From positions 124,001 through 188,000 of the forward strand of contig NZ_JARGNH010000001.1 in assembly GCF_029213205.1 (NCBI RefSeq): a stretch of DNA of 64,000 bases, in the 5' to 3' direction. Positions 48,310-57,648 of this stretch are shown here, piece by piece (the stretch's first letter is position 1; each line of letters begins with the position of its first letter). The stretch is from Pseudooceanicola sp. (GTDB taxonomy: Bacteria; Pseudomonadota; Alphaproteobacteria; Rhodobacterales; Rhodobacteraceae). The position numbers and the translations under genes are program-made. The notes beneath the pieces were generated by a model. That model worked only from the letters and a program-made list of their open reading frames with translations, was not told where the DNA came from and ran no database searches.

Positions 48310-48520
48310 TCCGTTTCTCCTTCTGACTTCTGACTGCAGCCCACCGGAAATCGGGGGGCAGACACCAGCCGGATCAGGACCGCCGACTGCAAGCAGCCGG
48401 AGTGGAAACGGCCAGGGTCACCGCACCAAGATTGCAATCCCGTTGTAAAAATCAAGCAAAAGTAGGGTGCAGGCCCCAGCAATGCCCGCTATTTCTGCGA
48501 TGGCTGAAGTTGAGGGCAAT

Positions 48521-48835
48521 ATGATCATCTATGGCATCAAGACCTGCGATACTTGCCGAAAGGCACTGAAATCGCTGCAAAACGCGCGGTTGCACGACAT
48601 CCGCGCCGAGGGCTTTCCGCCGGGTCTGCTGGAGCGGGCCGAGGCGGCATTCGGCCAGGATTTGCTGAACACCCGCTCGACCACCTGGCGCGGATTGGGC
48701 ACCTCCGAACGGGCGCGGCCGCTGCGTGACTTGATCCTCGCGCATCCGACTTTGATGAAACGCCCCCTTATCGAAACCCAAGGCAGGCTCTATCTGGGAT
48801 GGGGCGCGGCGGTGCAAAAGGCGCTGCTGCCCTAG
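48521..48835 (+). CDS. ArsC/Spx-family thioredoxin-fold protein
   Basis: This 104-residue ArsC-fold protein has the CXXC motif in IYGIKTCDTCRKALKSL and the family C-terminal RPLIETQGRLYLGWG. The arginine pattern of a true arsenate reductase is not clear. It belongs with the YffB/Spx-like proteins of unknown role. The ATG at 48521 follows TGAGGG. Confidence 0.85.
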   Translation: MIIYGIKTCDTCRKALKSLQNARLHDIRAEGFPPGLLERAEAAFGQDLLNTRSTTWRGLGTSERARPLRDLILAHPTLMKRPLIETQGRLYLGWGAAVQKALLP

Positions 48836-48864
48836 AAGCTGGCGGCGGAAAGGAACACAGAGAG

Positions 48865-49233
48865 ATGCGCAATGCGGCATTGATATTGGGGCTGATCGGC
48901 GGGCTTCTGGGGCTGGTCGTCGGCATGGCCAGCTATGGCTATACCGAGGCGATTGACCGCTTTGGCGAGGTCGAGGGGCTGTTCGAACAGGTCGGCAATG
49001 TCGATCTGATCCGCGCCGCGTCGTTCCTGTCGCCGCTGCTGGCGATTGCCGGGGCCGGGATGGCCAAGGTGCGCGCGCTCTGGGGCGGGCTGTTGCTGAT
49101 CGCCTCGGCGGCGGGGATGTATGTCGGCTTCGGGGTCAATGTCTTTACCCTGTTCCCGATGGGATTCTGTGCGGTGGCCGGGCTTATGGCACTGGCCGCC
49201 GGGCGTCCGGATGAACCAAAGGCGCATTTCTGA
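48865..49233 (+). CDS. small membrane protein of unknown function
   Basis: This 122-residue protein has four hydrophobic segments (ILGLIGGLLGLVVGMASYG at the start, AASFLSPLLAIAGAGMA, LWGGLLLIASAAGMYVG and PMGFCAVAGLMALAAG). GGAAAGGAACAC lies before the ATG at 48865. The 3' end overlaps the convergent bufD gene by 50 bases. No family assigned with confidence (DUF4064-like). Confidence 0.75.
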   Translation: MRNAALILGLIGGLLGLVVGMASYGYTEAIDRFGEVEGLFEQVGNVDLIRAASFLSPLLAIAGAGMAKVRALWGGLLLIASAAGMYVGFGVNVFTLFPMGFCAVAGLMALAAGRPDEPKAHF

Positions 49234-49756
49234 ATATTGCCTGATCCAGGGCCAGCCAGCCGCCGCCCTTGATCACCAGAACGATCAGCAAGTAAATCCA
49301 CAAGGCGCGTTGATCGAGGATGGCGCTGTCCGCCGCCGGGTCGAACCAGGCACCAAAGGTTTCGAGATGAGCGAGGCCGCCATGGCCAAAGAGGTCGGTG
49401 AGGCTCTGCACGGTGATGAAACCGATCATCCCCAGCGCTGCAAGCCGGGTGAACAGGCCCAGAACCACCGCAAGGGGCAGCAGGAATTCGGCCCAGGTGC
49501 CCGCCACCACCACCGCCCAGTGAAACAGCCCAAGCTGGTCGGTGTCATAGCCGACCGCCTCCAGCTGCCGCGGGAAGATCTGCGCATAGGCACCGAGCGA
49601 GGGTTTGAAGATGCCCAGCAGCCCATCGCCGAGCTTGGTCAGGCCGGAGGCCCAGAAGTAGCGCAGCAGCACGGCGGCAAAGACAAAGCGAGCCAGGGTC
49701 GCCAGCAGCGGCTCGACCCGGGTCAGGGCTGCGGCGAATTGGTTGAAATGTCTCAT
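49184..49756 (-). CDS. bufD: DoxX-family membrane protein of the bufferin operon
   Basis: This 190-residue inner-membrane protein has four hydrophobic helices and the DoxX pattern (LLRYFWASGLTKLGDG, WAEFLLPLAVVLGLFTRLAA, GGGWLALDQAI). In bufferin operons the DoxX gene is called bufD and is thought to support redox or export of the peptide product; this is known of the family and not shown here. The ATG at 49756 overlaps the bufC stop (49753). Confidence 0.87.
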   Translation of the reverse strand: MRHFNQFAAALTRVEPLLATLARFVFAAVLLRYFWASGLTKLGDGLLGIFKPSLGAYAQIFPRQLEAVGYDTDQLGLFHWAVVVAGTWAEFLLPLAVVLGLFTRLAALGMIGFITVQSLTDLFGHGGLAHLETFGAWFDPAADSAILDQRALWIYLLIVLVIKGGGWLALDQAIFRNAPLVHPDARRPVP

Positions 49757-50502
49757 GTCTGGCTCTCCATGCCGGTGATGCATTGGTCCTGGATCAACAA
49801 CGCCAGCAGCGCCGACAGATCGAATTCGGGTGTGTCCGTGCTGGCCGCTTCAAAGGCGTCCCCCAGCGTCGCGCCGTTGAGGATCGCGGTGATGAACACG
49901 GCGCCGCCCGGCGGCAACACCCATGGAACCGGATCGAACTCTGGCCGGGTGATCAGCACCGCCTCGGCGCGGGGGGCGGGCGCCGGCCCATCGTCGTGAT
50001 TGAAGCGCCAGATCGCATGCAGCGGCCAGTCCGAGCGGATCAGCCGCAGTGCCGGGGCCAGCGTTAGCCGCGCGACGCTGAGATCGCCGGACATCAGGGT
50101 TTGCAGGGCCTCGGGCGCCAGGGCCTGCGCATCGGCGGCGTGATAGGACAGTCGCATCGCGTAATCGAGCCGCGCCACATCGGCCAGATAGCCCAGATGC
50201 TGCACCGGCGCGAAGCCGGCGAGGAAATCGGCAAAGCCGCTGCCATAGGTCATCATCAGCGGGCTCTGCGGCGGGGTGGCACGCAGGAACAGCGCGGCGA
50301 TGCCACGGAAATTCTGTTCGCCCAGCAGCTTGGCGACGGTGGGAAACCCGGTCTCCAGCGCCTCGCCCAGCGAGACCGCGACATTGTTGCGATAGACCGC
50401 AAAGCGACGTCCGGCGGCACCGCCGCGCCCGTCTTGCAGATTTGGCGGGGCAGGGCGGTCGGGATCGAGCAGCGCCATGCGAAAGTCGGTCTGGGTGCTC
50501 AT
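49753..50502 (-). CDS. bufC: BufC-type DUF2063 partner protein
   Basis: This 249-residue protein has the DUF2063 N-terminal domain ([20 protein letters not shown] then [20 protein letters not shown]) and a C-terminal partner domain. In MNIO-type RiPP pathways the protein partners the DUF692 enzyme and recruits the precursor. It overlaps bufB by four bases upstream and bufD by four bases downstream, so all three are translated together. Confidence 0.88.
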   Translation of the reverse strand: MSTQTDFRMALLDPDRPAPPNLQDGRGGAAGRRFAVYRNNVAVSLGEALETGFPTVAKLLGEQNFRGIAALFLRATPPQSPLMMTYGSGFADFLAGFAPVQHLGYLADVARLDYAMRLSYHAADAQALAPEALQTLMSGDLSVARLTLAPALRLIRSDWPLHAIWRFNHDDGPAPAPRAEAVLITRPEFDPVPWVLPPGGAVFITAILNGATLGDAFEAASTDTPEFDLSALLALLIQDQCITGMESQT

Positions 50503-51362
50503 GCTGGCACCTTAGTCAACGGGTCCAGCGCGCGGGCGGCGCGGCTGGCCTCGGCCGCCAGCACCGGCCAGTCCGGCACGTCATTGTCCCATTCAACCAG
50601 AACCGGGCGTGGGCCGCTCAGCGCAAGAGTTTCGCCCAGCAGCGTCCAGACCGGGTCGGCGATTTCGGCGCCGTGGCTGTCGATCAACAATGGACGGCCC
50701 TGATCGTCGTGATCCTCGTCATGGCCGCCGAGGTGGATTTCACCGACCTGATCGAGCGGGAAATCGGCGATATAGGCGCGGGCGTCGAGGCCCAGGTTGG
50801 TCGCCGACACGAACACGTTGTTCACATCCAGTAGCAGTCCACAGCCGGTGCGCCGCGCCACTTCACGCAGGAAATCGGTTTCCGACCAGTGGCTTTCGGC
50901 AAAGGCCAGATAGCTTGACGGGTTTTCCAGCAGGATCCGGCGGCCCAGAACCGCCTGCAGCTCATCAACATGATCGGCAACCCGGGTCAGGGTGGCGTCC
51001 GTATAGGGCAGCGGCAGCAAGTCGTTGAGAAAGGCGCTGTCATGGGTGGACCAGGCCAGATGTTCGGAAAAACTCGCCGGGTTCAGCCAATCGCAGAGGT
51101 GTTTCAGCCGTGCCAGATGATCGGCGTCAAGCCGCCCGTCGCCGCCAATCGACAACCCGACCCCATGCACCGAGATCGGAAAGCGCTCGGCCAGGTGACG
51201 CAGCTGCGCCAACGGGCGGCCACCGTCGCCCATGTAGTTTTCGGCGTGGATTTCCAGCCAGCCAACCGGGGCGGGGTCAGCGATGATCGACGCATAATGC
51301 TGCGGCTTGTATCCGACACCCGGCAGGGCGGGCAGATCGTTTGGAAACGCGCGGTCGAGCAT
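50499..51362 (-). CDS. bufB: BufB-type MNIO (DUF692) peptide-modifying oxidase
   Basis: This 287-residue TIM-barrel multinuclear iron oxidase has the expected metal ligands: [58 protein letters not shown] and [11 protein letters not shown]. Family enzymes turn cysteines of a precursor peptide into thiooxazole or related groups. GGGGAGG precedes the ATG at 51362. The downstream gene is bufC and the upstream gene is the precursor. Confidence 0.93.
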   Translation of the reverse strand: MLDRAFPNDLPALPGVGYKPQHYASIIADPAPVGWLEIHAENYMGDGGRPLAQLRHLAERFPISVHGVGLSIGGDGRLDADHLARLKHLCDWLNPASFSEHLAWSTHDSAFLNDLLPLPYTDATLTRVADHVDELQAVLGRRILLENPSSYLAFAESHWSETDFLREVARRTGCGLLLDVNNVFVSATNLGLDARAYIADFPLDQVGEIHLGGHDEDHDDQGRPLLIDSHGAEIADPVWTLLGETLALSGPRPVLVEWDNDVPDWPVLAAEASRAARALDPLTKVPA

Positions 51363-51435
51363 GGCAGAACCTCCCCAGAAAGAAATGCAGTGTGAAATTC
51401 GGTGCGCCCCCGAGGGGAGACGCACCGAAATGACC

Positions 51436-51741
51436 TTAGCCGTTCATCGGCAGGTCGCGCTCAAGCGGTTCGAGCGATCCCATGCGGGCTTCGCCATTTT
51501 CCATCGCGGGCAGCATCATCGTGGTGCAGGTGCCGGCATCGACCAGGGTCCAGGCGTTGCCCTGGTAATTGACCTTGGAGGTGCCGGCGCAGGTGGTGCC
51601 GGGACCGGCGGCGCAATCGTTCTCGCCCGCCATCGAGACACCATAGCATTTTTCCTTCTCGGCAGCAGCAGCGGTGTGCGGCATCGAGATCAGCGCGGTG
51701 GCGAATGCGGTGGCGATCAGGGCCTTGTTGGTGGGTTTCAT
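51436..51741 (-). CDS. bufA: bufferin precursor peptide (DUF2282)
   Basis: This 101-residue precursor has a Sec signal ([20 protein letters not shown]) and a core with four cysteines: [28 protein letters not shown] and DAGTCTTM. This matches BufA1-type peptides, which bind copper after cysteine modification. AACCGGAGGAAC lies before the ATG at 51741. It is the first gene of bufABCD and is read from an ECF-like promoter shared in type with the divergent sigma gene. Confidence 0.92.
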   Translation of the reverse strand: MKPTNKALIATAFATALISMPHTAAAAEKEKCYGVSMAGENDCAAGPGTTCAGTSKVNYQGNAWTLVDAGTCTTMMLPAMENGEARMGSLEPLERDLPMNG

Positions 51742-51794
51742 AAAAAAAGTTCCTCCGGTTGGATCGGCGCCGTCGTGGCGTCCGTGCTAACCAC

Positions 51795-51820
51795 TTCGCG
51801 GCAACCGGTGGAAATGTTAC
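51795..51820 (-). promoter_or_regulatory. ECF-type promoter of bufABCD
   Basis: On the minus strand GTAACA (start at 51820) is followed after 16 bases by CGAA (51795-51798), about 54 bases before the bufA start codon. The form GTAAC-n-CGAA is what I recall for Caulobacter SigF promoters. A matching motif faces the sigma gene. Confidence 0.65.
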
Positions 51821-51867
51821 GCTGCTCACAAACAGGTGATGTATTTGCACATTTCGGATTGAAGACT

Positions 51868-51892
51868 GTAACGTTTGCGCGGCAAGCGCGAA
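51868..51892 (+). promoter_or_regulatory. ECF-type promoter of the sigma factor gene
   Basis: GTAACG (51868-51873) is followed after 15 bases by CGAA (51889-51892), 14 bases before the sigma start codon. The motif repeats that upstream of bufA, which suggests that the sigma factor activates its own gene and the buf operon. Confidence 0.6.
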
Positions 51893-51906
51893 TGGAGAGA
51901 GGCAAT

Positions 51907-52461
51907 ATGGATCGCAACGACCGCTGGGGCGATCTCCTGCGCCGGGCCAACCGGGGCGAGGGGGCAGCCTATGCGCTATTCCTGACCGAATGCGCGCCGG
52001 TGATCCGCAATGTCGTGCGTGGCCGCAGAGGCGACAGCGGCGCGGATGATATCGAAGATATCGTGCAAGAGGTCCTGCTTGCGGTGCATGCCAAGCGTCA
52101 CACCTGGCGCGAGGCGGATCCGGTGACGCCATGGCTCTACGCCATTGCCCGCTACAAGACCGCCGATGCCGGGCGCAAGCGGCGGACAGGCGGGACGCAG
52201 GTGCCGCTGGACGATGTCGCCGAGGTGCTGCCGGACGAGGCATCGGGCGAGATCATGGCGGTGCGCGATCTGGGCGTGATGCTGGACCGGATCGACGAAA
52301 GATCGGCCGGTATTGTCCGCGCCGTCGGCATTGCAGGCGAAAGCGCCGGAGAAGTCGGCGCCCGCCTGGGAATGAGTGAAGGGGCGGTGCGCGTGGCCTA
52401 TCACCGTGCCATGACCCGGCTAAAGGATCTGGCCGAAGCGAAAGACGAGACCCGCGAATGA
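51907..52461 (+). CDS. sigF: ECF sigma factor, SigF-like
   Basis: This 184-residue sigma factor has region 2 with DIEDIVQEVLLAVHAKRHTW and TPWLYAIARYKTADAGRK, and region 4 with AGESAGEVGARLGMSEGAVR then VAYHRAMTRLKDL. It resembles SigF of Caulobacter, which answers copper or oxidative stress with NrsF as anti-sigma. It overlaps the anti-sigma gene by four bases and is divergent from bufA. Confidence 0.88.
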   Translation: MDRNDRWGDLLRRANRGEGAAYALFLTECAPVIRNVVRGRRGDSGADDIEDIVQEVLLAVHAKRHTWREADPVTPWLYAIARYKTADAGRKRRTGGTQVPLDDVAEVLPDEASGEIMAVRDLGVMLDRIDERSAGIVRAVGIAGESAGEVGARLGMSEGAVRVAYHRAMTRLKDLAEAKDETRE

Positions 52462-53099
52462 AGACCGAAGACCTGATAAATGCGCTGGCGGCAGAGGCCG
52501 CCCCGGCCCCCGCTGCCTCGGTTGAGACGCGGGTGGGGCTGGCTTTGCCACTGGCAGTACTGGTGTCGGTGGTGCTGTATTTCCTCTTTCTCGGCCCGCG
52601 CCCGGATCTGGCCGAGCGCATCATTGATCCGGTGGTGGCGGCAAAAACGCTCCTGCCGCTGGGTCTTGCGATGCTGGCATTGGTGCTGGCGCTGCGCTCG
52701 GCACGGCCTGCGGTGCCGCTGGGCCTGCCCGCCCGGGTGGTCTGGCTGGTGCCGGCAATCGCTCTTGGGCTGTTCGTCTGGGCCTTTGTCACGACGGCGC
52801 CGGACAGCCGGTTCATGCTCTGGCAGGGCAAATCGATCCCGGTCTGCCTGCCGATGATCGTGATTCTGTCGCTGCCGCTGACGGCGGGCATGCTGGCGGC
52901 GATGCGGCGCGGCGCATCCGTGCGCCCCGGGTTCAGTGGCGCGCTGGCCGGGCTGGCGGCTGCGGGCCTCGCGACAACGATCTATTCAACCTTCTGCAAC
53001 GAAGATTCCCCGCTGTTCTATGCCACCTGGTATTCGCTGGGGATCCTCCTGGCGACCCTGATCGGCGCGCTGGCCGGATCGCGGCTGCTGCGCTGGTGA
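52458..53099 (+). CDS. nrsF: NrsF-like anti-sigma factor (DUF1109)
   Basis: This 213-residue membrane protein has six hydrophobic segments and the DUF1109 pattern. Cysteines lie in IPVCLPMIVIL and STFCNEDSPLFYATWY, the two positions known to matter for metal or oxidant sensing in NrsF. It starts at an ATGA overlap with the sigma gene. It would hold the sigma factor at the membrane until stress. Confidence 0.87.
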   Translation: MKTEDLINALAAEAAPAPAASVETRVGLALPLAVLVSVVLYFLFLGPRPDLAERIIDPVVAAKTLLPLGLAMLALVLALRSARPAVPLGLPARVVWLVPAIALGLFVWAFVTTAPDSRFMLWQGKSIPVCLPMIVILSLPLTAGMLAAMRRGASVRPGFSGALAGLAAAGLATTIYSTFCNEDSPLFYATWYSLGILLATLIGALAGSRLLRW

Positions 53100-53104
53100 G
53101 GGCG

Positions 53105-53134
53105 GCAAGGCGGGTGTGGCCCGCCTTGCGTTTT
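53105..53134. terminator. intrinsic terminator between nrsF and thrS
   Basis: GCAAGGCGGG and CCCGCCTTGC form a perfect 10-base-pair stem around TGTGG, followed by GTTTTG. It lies five bases after the nrsF stop and nine before the convergent thrS stop and could serve both genes. Confidence 0.82.
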
Positions 53135-53142
53135 GTTGATCC

Positions 53143-55092
53143 TCAGGCGCTCATATCGGGCGGCAGTGCCTCGTCCCGCAACCGCGCGATGATCTCGTCG
53201 AGCGTCGCCATCGCGGTCTGTTTCTCGCCCAGCCTGCGCACCGAAACGCTGCGATCCTCGACCTCGCGCTGACCGCAGGCCAGGATATAAGGCACCTTGG
53301 CGACCGAATGTTCGCGGACCTTGTAGTTGATCTTTTCGTTGCGCAGATCGGCCTCGGCGCGGATGCCGGCGGCTTTCAGCGCCGCAACCACCTCAAGGCA
53401 ATACTCATCCGCATCCGACACGATCGTGGCCACCACGACCTGGCGTGGCGCCAGCCACAGTGGCAGGTGACCGGCAGAGTTTTCGATCAGGATGCCGATG
53501 AAGCGCTCAAACGATCCCAGCACCGCGCGGTGCAGCATGAAGGGACGGTGCTTTTCGCCATCTGGGCCGATGTAATCCGCATCCAGCCGCTCAGGCAGGT
53601 TCGGATCAAGCTGCAGCGTGCCGCATTGCCAATCCCGGCCAATCGCATCGGTCAGCACGAATTCCAGCTTGGGCGCGTAAAAGGCGCCTTCGCCCTCAAA
53701 GATCTCATAGTCATATTCGGCGGCCTTGCAGGCATTGGCCAGCGCCGCCTCCATCCGGTCCCAGCTTTCTTCGGTGCCGACCCGCTTTTCGGGGCGGGTG
53801 GAGAGTTTCACCCGCCATTTGTCAAACCCGAGGTCGGAATAGATCCGGGCCAGGAATTCGATGAATTTCTTTGATTCACCCTCGATCTGGTCATCGGTGC
53901 AGAAGATATGCGCGTCATCCTGGGTAAAGCCGCGCACCCGCATGATACCGTGCAGCGCGCCCGAGGGTTCGTAACGGTTGCACGAGCCGAATTCGGCCAT
54001 GCGGATCGGCAGATCGCGATAGGATTTCAGACCGTGGTTGAAGATCTGGACATGGCAGGGGCAATTCATCGGTTTCAGCGCGTTAATGGTCTTTTCGCGC
54101 GCATGCTCCTCGTCGACTTCGACGATGAACATGTTTTCCTGATAATTGTCCCAATGGCCTGAATCCTCCCACAATTTGCGGGAGACGACCTGCGGCGTGT
54201 TCACCTCGACATAGCCATCGGCCTGTTGCCGGCGGCGCATGTAATCCTGCAACTGGGAGTAGATGGTCCAGCCATTCGGGTGCCAGAAAATCTGACCCGG
54301 CGCCTCTTCCTGCATATGGAACAGGTCCATCTCGCGGCCCAGCTTGCGGTGGTCGCGCTTGGCGGCCTCCTCCAGCATCGTCATATGCGCCTTGAGGTCG
54401 TTGCGGTTCTTGAACGCCACGCCATAGATGCGTTGCAGCATCGGCCGGGTGTTGTCGCCCAGCCAATAGGCCCCGGCGACATGGGTCAGCTTGAAGGCAT
54501 CGGCAGGCAATTGGCCCGTCGATTGCAGATGCGGGCCCCGGCACAGATCCTGCCAGTCGCCGTGCCAATACATCCGAATGTCCTGGCCTTCGGGGATCCG
54601 CGCCAGCAATTCGACCTTATAGGGCTCGTCGCTGTCCTGGTAATGTTTCAGCGCCCGGGCGCGATCCCAGACTTCGGTCCGGACCGGATCGCGGGCATTG
54701 ATGAATTCCCGCATCTTGGCCTCGATGGCGCCGAGGTCTTCGGGGGTAAATGGCTCTTCGCGGTCGAAATCATAGAACCAGCCGAAATCGCGGATCGGGC
54801 CGATGGTGACCTTGACGTCCGGCCAGATCGCCTGAACCGCGCGGGCCATGACATGGGCCAGATCGTGGCGGATCAGTTCCAGCGCCGCCGCGTCATCCTG
54901 CATCGTGTTGATGGCGATGCTGGCGTCCGCCTCGATCGGCCATTGCAGATCGTAATGGGCACCGTTCACCGTGGCGCTGATCGCCTTTTTGGCCAGCGAC
55001 GGGGCGATGCCCGCGGCCACTTCGGCCGGGGTGATTCCGGCGGGGACGGATTTGGAATTGCCATCGGGGAAGGTGAGGGTGATCTGGGACAT
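53143..55092 (-). CDS. thrS: threonyl-tRNA synthetase
   Basis: This class II synthetase attaches threonine to tRNA(Thr). Its 649 residues are the usual bacterial length: TGS domain at the start ([18 protein letters not shown]), an editing domain with [12 protein letters not shown] near residue 75, and a catalytic domain with the zinc cysteine in [11 protein letters not shown] and [22 protein letters not shown]-terminal anticodon domain is present. AGGAGGACAG precedes the ATG at 55092. Confidence 0.98.
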   Translation of the reverse strand: MSQITLTFPDGNSKSVPAGITPAEVAAGIAPSLAKKAISATVNGAHYDLQWPIEADASIAINTMQDDAAALELIRHDLAHVMARAVQAIWPDVKVTIGPIRDFGWFYDFDREEPFTPEDLGAIEAKMREFINARDPVRTEVWDRARALKHYQDSDEPYKVELLARIPEGQDIRMYWHGDWQDLCRGPHLQSTGQLPADAFKLTHVAGAYWLGDNTRPMLQRIYGVAFKNRNDLKAHMTMLEEAAKRDHRKLGREMDLFHMQEEAPGQIFWHPNGWTIYSQLQDYMRRRQQADGYVEVNTPQVVSRKLWEDSGHWDNYQENMFIVEVDEEHAREKTINALKPMNCPCHVQIFNHGLKSYRDLPIRMAEFGSCNRYEPSGALHGIMRVRGFTQDDAHIFCTDDQIEGESKKFIEFLARIYSDLGFDKWRVKLSTRPEKRVGTEESWDRMEAALANACKAAEYDYEIFEGEGAFYAPKLEFVLTDAIGRDWQCGTLQLDPNLPERLDADYIGPDGEKHRPFMLHRAVLGSFERFIGILIENSAGHLPLWLAPRQVVVATIVSDADEYCLEVVAALKAAGIRAEADLRNEKINYKVREHSVAKVPYILACGQREVEDRSVSVRRLGEKQTAMATLDEIIARLRDEALPPDMSA

Positions 55093-55333
55093 ATCTGTCC
55101 TCCTCGTCGGTTTGGCGCCCACGGAACGCCCGGTTGCGGGTTATATCGTCCGGTTTCATTGATCCGCGCGGCTGACGGTGTCAAGCGTGGCGCGCCGGGC
55201 TGCGGCCAATTGCGCGCGAGCGTGACCATAGAACGCAGGTGGCTATCGGCGGTGCCCTGCCAGCGCGCGCAACGCAGGGCTGACAATCCCGGCGGGCAAT
55301 GGCAGATATTGTCGGCAGCACAGGAGGTCGCAA

Positions 55334-56089
55334 ATGGCGGATGCAAAATACCTGACGACACCACAGGGGCGGCGTCTGGCCTATCACCTGACCGAAGGGC
55401 AGGGGCCGGTTCTGGTGTTCCTGGGCGGGTTCAAATCCGACATGGAGGGCAGCAAGGCGCTGCATCTGGAAGGCTGGGCCCGGGCCCGGGGTCAGGCGAT
55501 GCTGCGTTTTGATTATTCCGGCCATGGCCAAAGCGACGGCGCCTTTACCGAGGGCTGCATCGGCGACTGGGCCGAAGATGCCGAGGCGGCGATCGAGGCG
55601 CTGGTGAAGGGACCGGTGCTGTTGGTCGGATCGTCGATGGGCGGCTGGATCTCGCTGCTGCTGACCCGGCGGATGTCCGAGCGGATTGCGGGGCTGGTGA
55701 CCATCGCCGCCGCGCCGGATTTCACCGAAGACAGCATGTGGGCCGGGTTTGACAAGGCACAGCGGCTGGCGCTGGAAATGGTCGATCAGGTGGCGCTGCC
55801 GTCAGAGTATGGCGAACCCTATATCATCACCCGGCGGCTGATCGAGGACGGGCGCAATCATCTGGTGCTGCGCGACCCGCTGCCGCTGCCGTTCCCGGTG
55901 CATTTCCTGCAAGGCACCGCCGATGCCGATGTCGCGCTTTCGGTGGCGCTGCGGCTGATGGAGAGGGTCGAGGGGCCGGACATCCATCTGGAGCTGGTCA
56001 AGGGTGCCGATCACCGGTTCTCCAACCCTGAATGCCTGCGCCTGCTCAGCGACCGGATCGCCGAGGTGCTGACGCGCGCCAAAGGCTGA
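55334..56089 (+). CDS. alpha/beta hydrolase (ABHD10-like)
   Basis: This 251-residue hydrolase has the nucleophile elbow LLVGSSMGGWISLL (serine near residue 100), an FLGGFKSDMEGSKA oxyanion region, the acid in FLQGTADADVALS and the histidine in KGADHRFSNPECL. The pattern GGFKSDMEGSKA is that of the ABHD10/palmitoyl-thioesterase-like group. AGGAGG precedes the ATG. Substrate unknown. Confidence 0.87.
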   Translation: MADAKYLTTPQGRRLAYHLTEGQGPVLVFLGGFKSDMEGSKALHLEGWARARGQAMLRFDYSGHGQSDGAFTEGCIGDWAEDAEAAIEALVKGPVLLVGSSMGGWISLLLTRRMSERIAGLVTIAAAPDFTEDSMWAGFDKAQRLALEMVDQVALPSEYGEPYIITRRLIEDGRNHLVLRDPLPLPFPVHFLQGTADADVALSVALRLMERVEGPDIHLELVKGADHRFSNPECLRLLSDRIAEVLTRAKG

Positions 56090-56189
56090 GTCTCGTGGCG
56101 CGGGCGGCAAGGTTCCCCTTGCTTTCGAAGCGGGGATCGGCACGCTGACGCCAAAGCGCGACGCAGACGCGACAATGAGGAGGGCAGCG

Positions 56190-56900
56190 ATGACAGAACC
56201 CCTGGTGCTGATTCCAGGCATGGCCTGCGATGCGCGGCTGTTCGAGGCGCAGATCCGCGCTCTGGGCCGGGATCGGCCAGTCACCATCGCCCTGCCGACC
56301 CAGGGCGAGCGGATCGAAGAGATCGCTTCGAACCTGCTGACCCAGTTGCCGTCGAAATTCGCGCTGCTTGGTCTGTCGATGGGCGGATGTCTGGCGATGG
56401 AAATCCTGCGTCACGCGCCGGACCGGGTGCAGCGGCTGGCGCTGCTGTCGACCACGCCACTGGCTGATACGCCGCAGCAATCGGCGGCGCGCGAACCGCT
56501 GATCGTCAAGCTCCGCTCGGGCAAGCTGGACGAGGCTCTGCGCGAGGCGCTGCCGCCTTCGGCCTTTGCCGCCGGACCGGGCCGGTTCGAGGCGATCAAC
56601 CTGTTCCTGGCGATGGGCGCCGAACTGGGCCCGGCGCTGATCGAGCGGCAGATCCGGGCGCTGCAACGGCGGCGCGACCAACAGGCGACCCTGCGCCGGT
56701 TGAAGGTGCCGACGCTGGTGCTCTGCGGTGCCGAGGACGATCTGTCGCCGGTGAAACGCCATGAATTCATGGCCGACCTGATCCCGCAGAGCCATCTGGC
56801 GGTGATCGACGGGGCCGGGCATCTGCCCAGCATCGAACAGCCCGAGGCGGTAACCGAAGAATTGCGGCGCTGGCTGCGCCAGCCCTATTTGCTGAAATAG
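56190..56900 (+). CDS. alpha/beta hydrolase
   Basis: This 236-residue hydrolase has LVLIPGMACDARLFEAQI, the elbow LLGLSMGGCLAMEIL, the acid in LVLCGAEDDLSPVKRHEF and the histidine in IDGAGHLPSIEQP. The fold family is clear but the substrate is not. AGGAGGG precedes the ATG at 56190. It follows the ABHD10-like gene by 100 bases on the same strand. Confidence 0.86.
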   Translation: MTEPLVLIPGMACDARLFEAQIRALGRDRPVTIALPTQGERIEEIASNLLTQLPSKFALLGLSMGGCLAMEILRHAPDRVQRLALLSTTPLADTPQQSAAREPLIVKLRSGKLDEALREALPPSAFAAGPGRFEAINLFLAMGAELGPALIERQIRALQRRRDQQATLRRLKVPTLVLCGAEDDLSPVKRHEFMADLIPQSHLAVIDGAGHLPSIEQPEAVTEELRRWLRQPYLLK

Positions 56901-56908
56901 GCTGCCGG

Positions 56909-57607
56909 TCAGGCGCGCCGCGGCAGGGTCTGCTGCGCGACTCCGGCAAACAGCAGGTAGATCGAGCTGACCAGCAACCCCGAATGCGCCCAGCTTTCGG
57001 GGTGAAAATCAACCCAGGCGGCCCAACCGGCGAAATAGGTCCAGATCAGCGCCATCGGCAAAGTCAGCCAGCGCCAGCGTTCGGTGCGCACCGGATGCAC
57101 GAATTTCAGCGGCATGAACATCGCCGCCGCCAGCAGGCTGACCACCGCCAGAATGATCCAGAAGTTCGGCGCCAGTGCGAACAGAACCAGCACCACCATA
57201 TTCCAGCATCCGGGAAAGCCGGAGAATGAATTGTCCTTTGTCTTCATTCGCTTGTCGGCGAAATACATGGCTGAGGCAAAGGTGATGATGATGATCGCGC
57301 ACCAGCCGGTCCAGCCCGGCAGCAGGTCGGATTTGAACAGCGCAAAGGCGGGCACGAAGACATAGGTCAGATAATCGATGATCAGATCGAGCAGGGTGCC
57401 GTCGAATTCCGGCGCGTTGCTGGCCACGTCGTAGCGTCGGGCCAGCGGGCCGTCGATGCCGTCAACAAAGAACGCCACCACCAGCCACAGGAACATCAGG
57501 CTCCACTTGTCTTCGACCGCGGCCAGCATCGCCAGCATGGCAAACACCGCGCCAGAGGCGGTCAGCAGATGGATGCTCAGGGCTTTGGCGCGCAGGGTCA
57601 TTGCCAT
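56909..57607 (-). CDS. pcs: phosphatidylcholine synthase
   Basis: Pcs makes phosphatidylcholine from CDP-diacylglycerol and choline in the inner membrane, a pathway typical of alphaproteobacteria that use host or environmental choline. The 232-residue protein has the CDP-alcohol phosphotransferase motif beginning DGPLARRYD with the two further aspartates in FDGTLLDLIID, and eight hydrophobic segments. The Pcs-type NSFSGFPGCWN sequence is present. Confidence 0.93.
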   Translation of the reverse strand: MAMTLRAKALSIHLLTASGAVFAMLAMLAAVEDKWSLMFLWLVVAFFVDGIDGPLARRYDVASNAPEFDGTLLDLIIDYLTYVFVPAFALFKSDLLPGWTGWCAIIIITFASAMYFADKRMKTKDNSFSGFPGCWNMVVLVLFALAPNFWIILAVVSLLAAAMFMPLKFVHPVRTERWRWLTLPMALIWTYFAGWAAWVDFHPESWAHSGLLVSSIYLLFAGVAQQTLPRRA

Positions 57608-57648
57608 CTCATGCCTGAAAACAAATTGCGGATCAACGCGGGCGCGGG

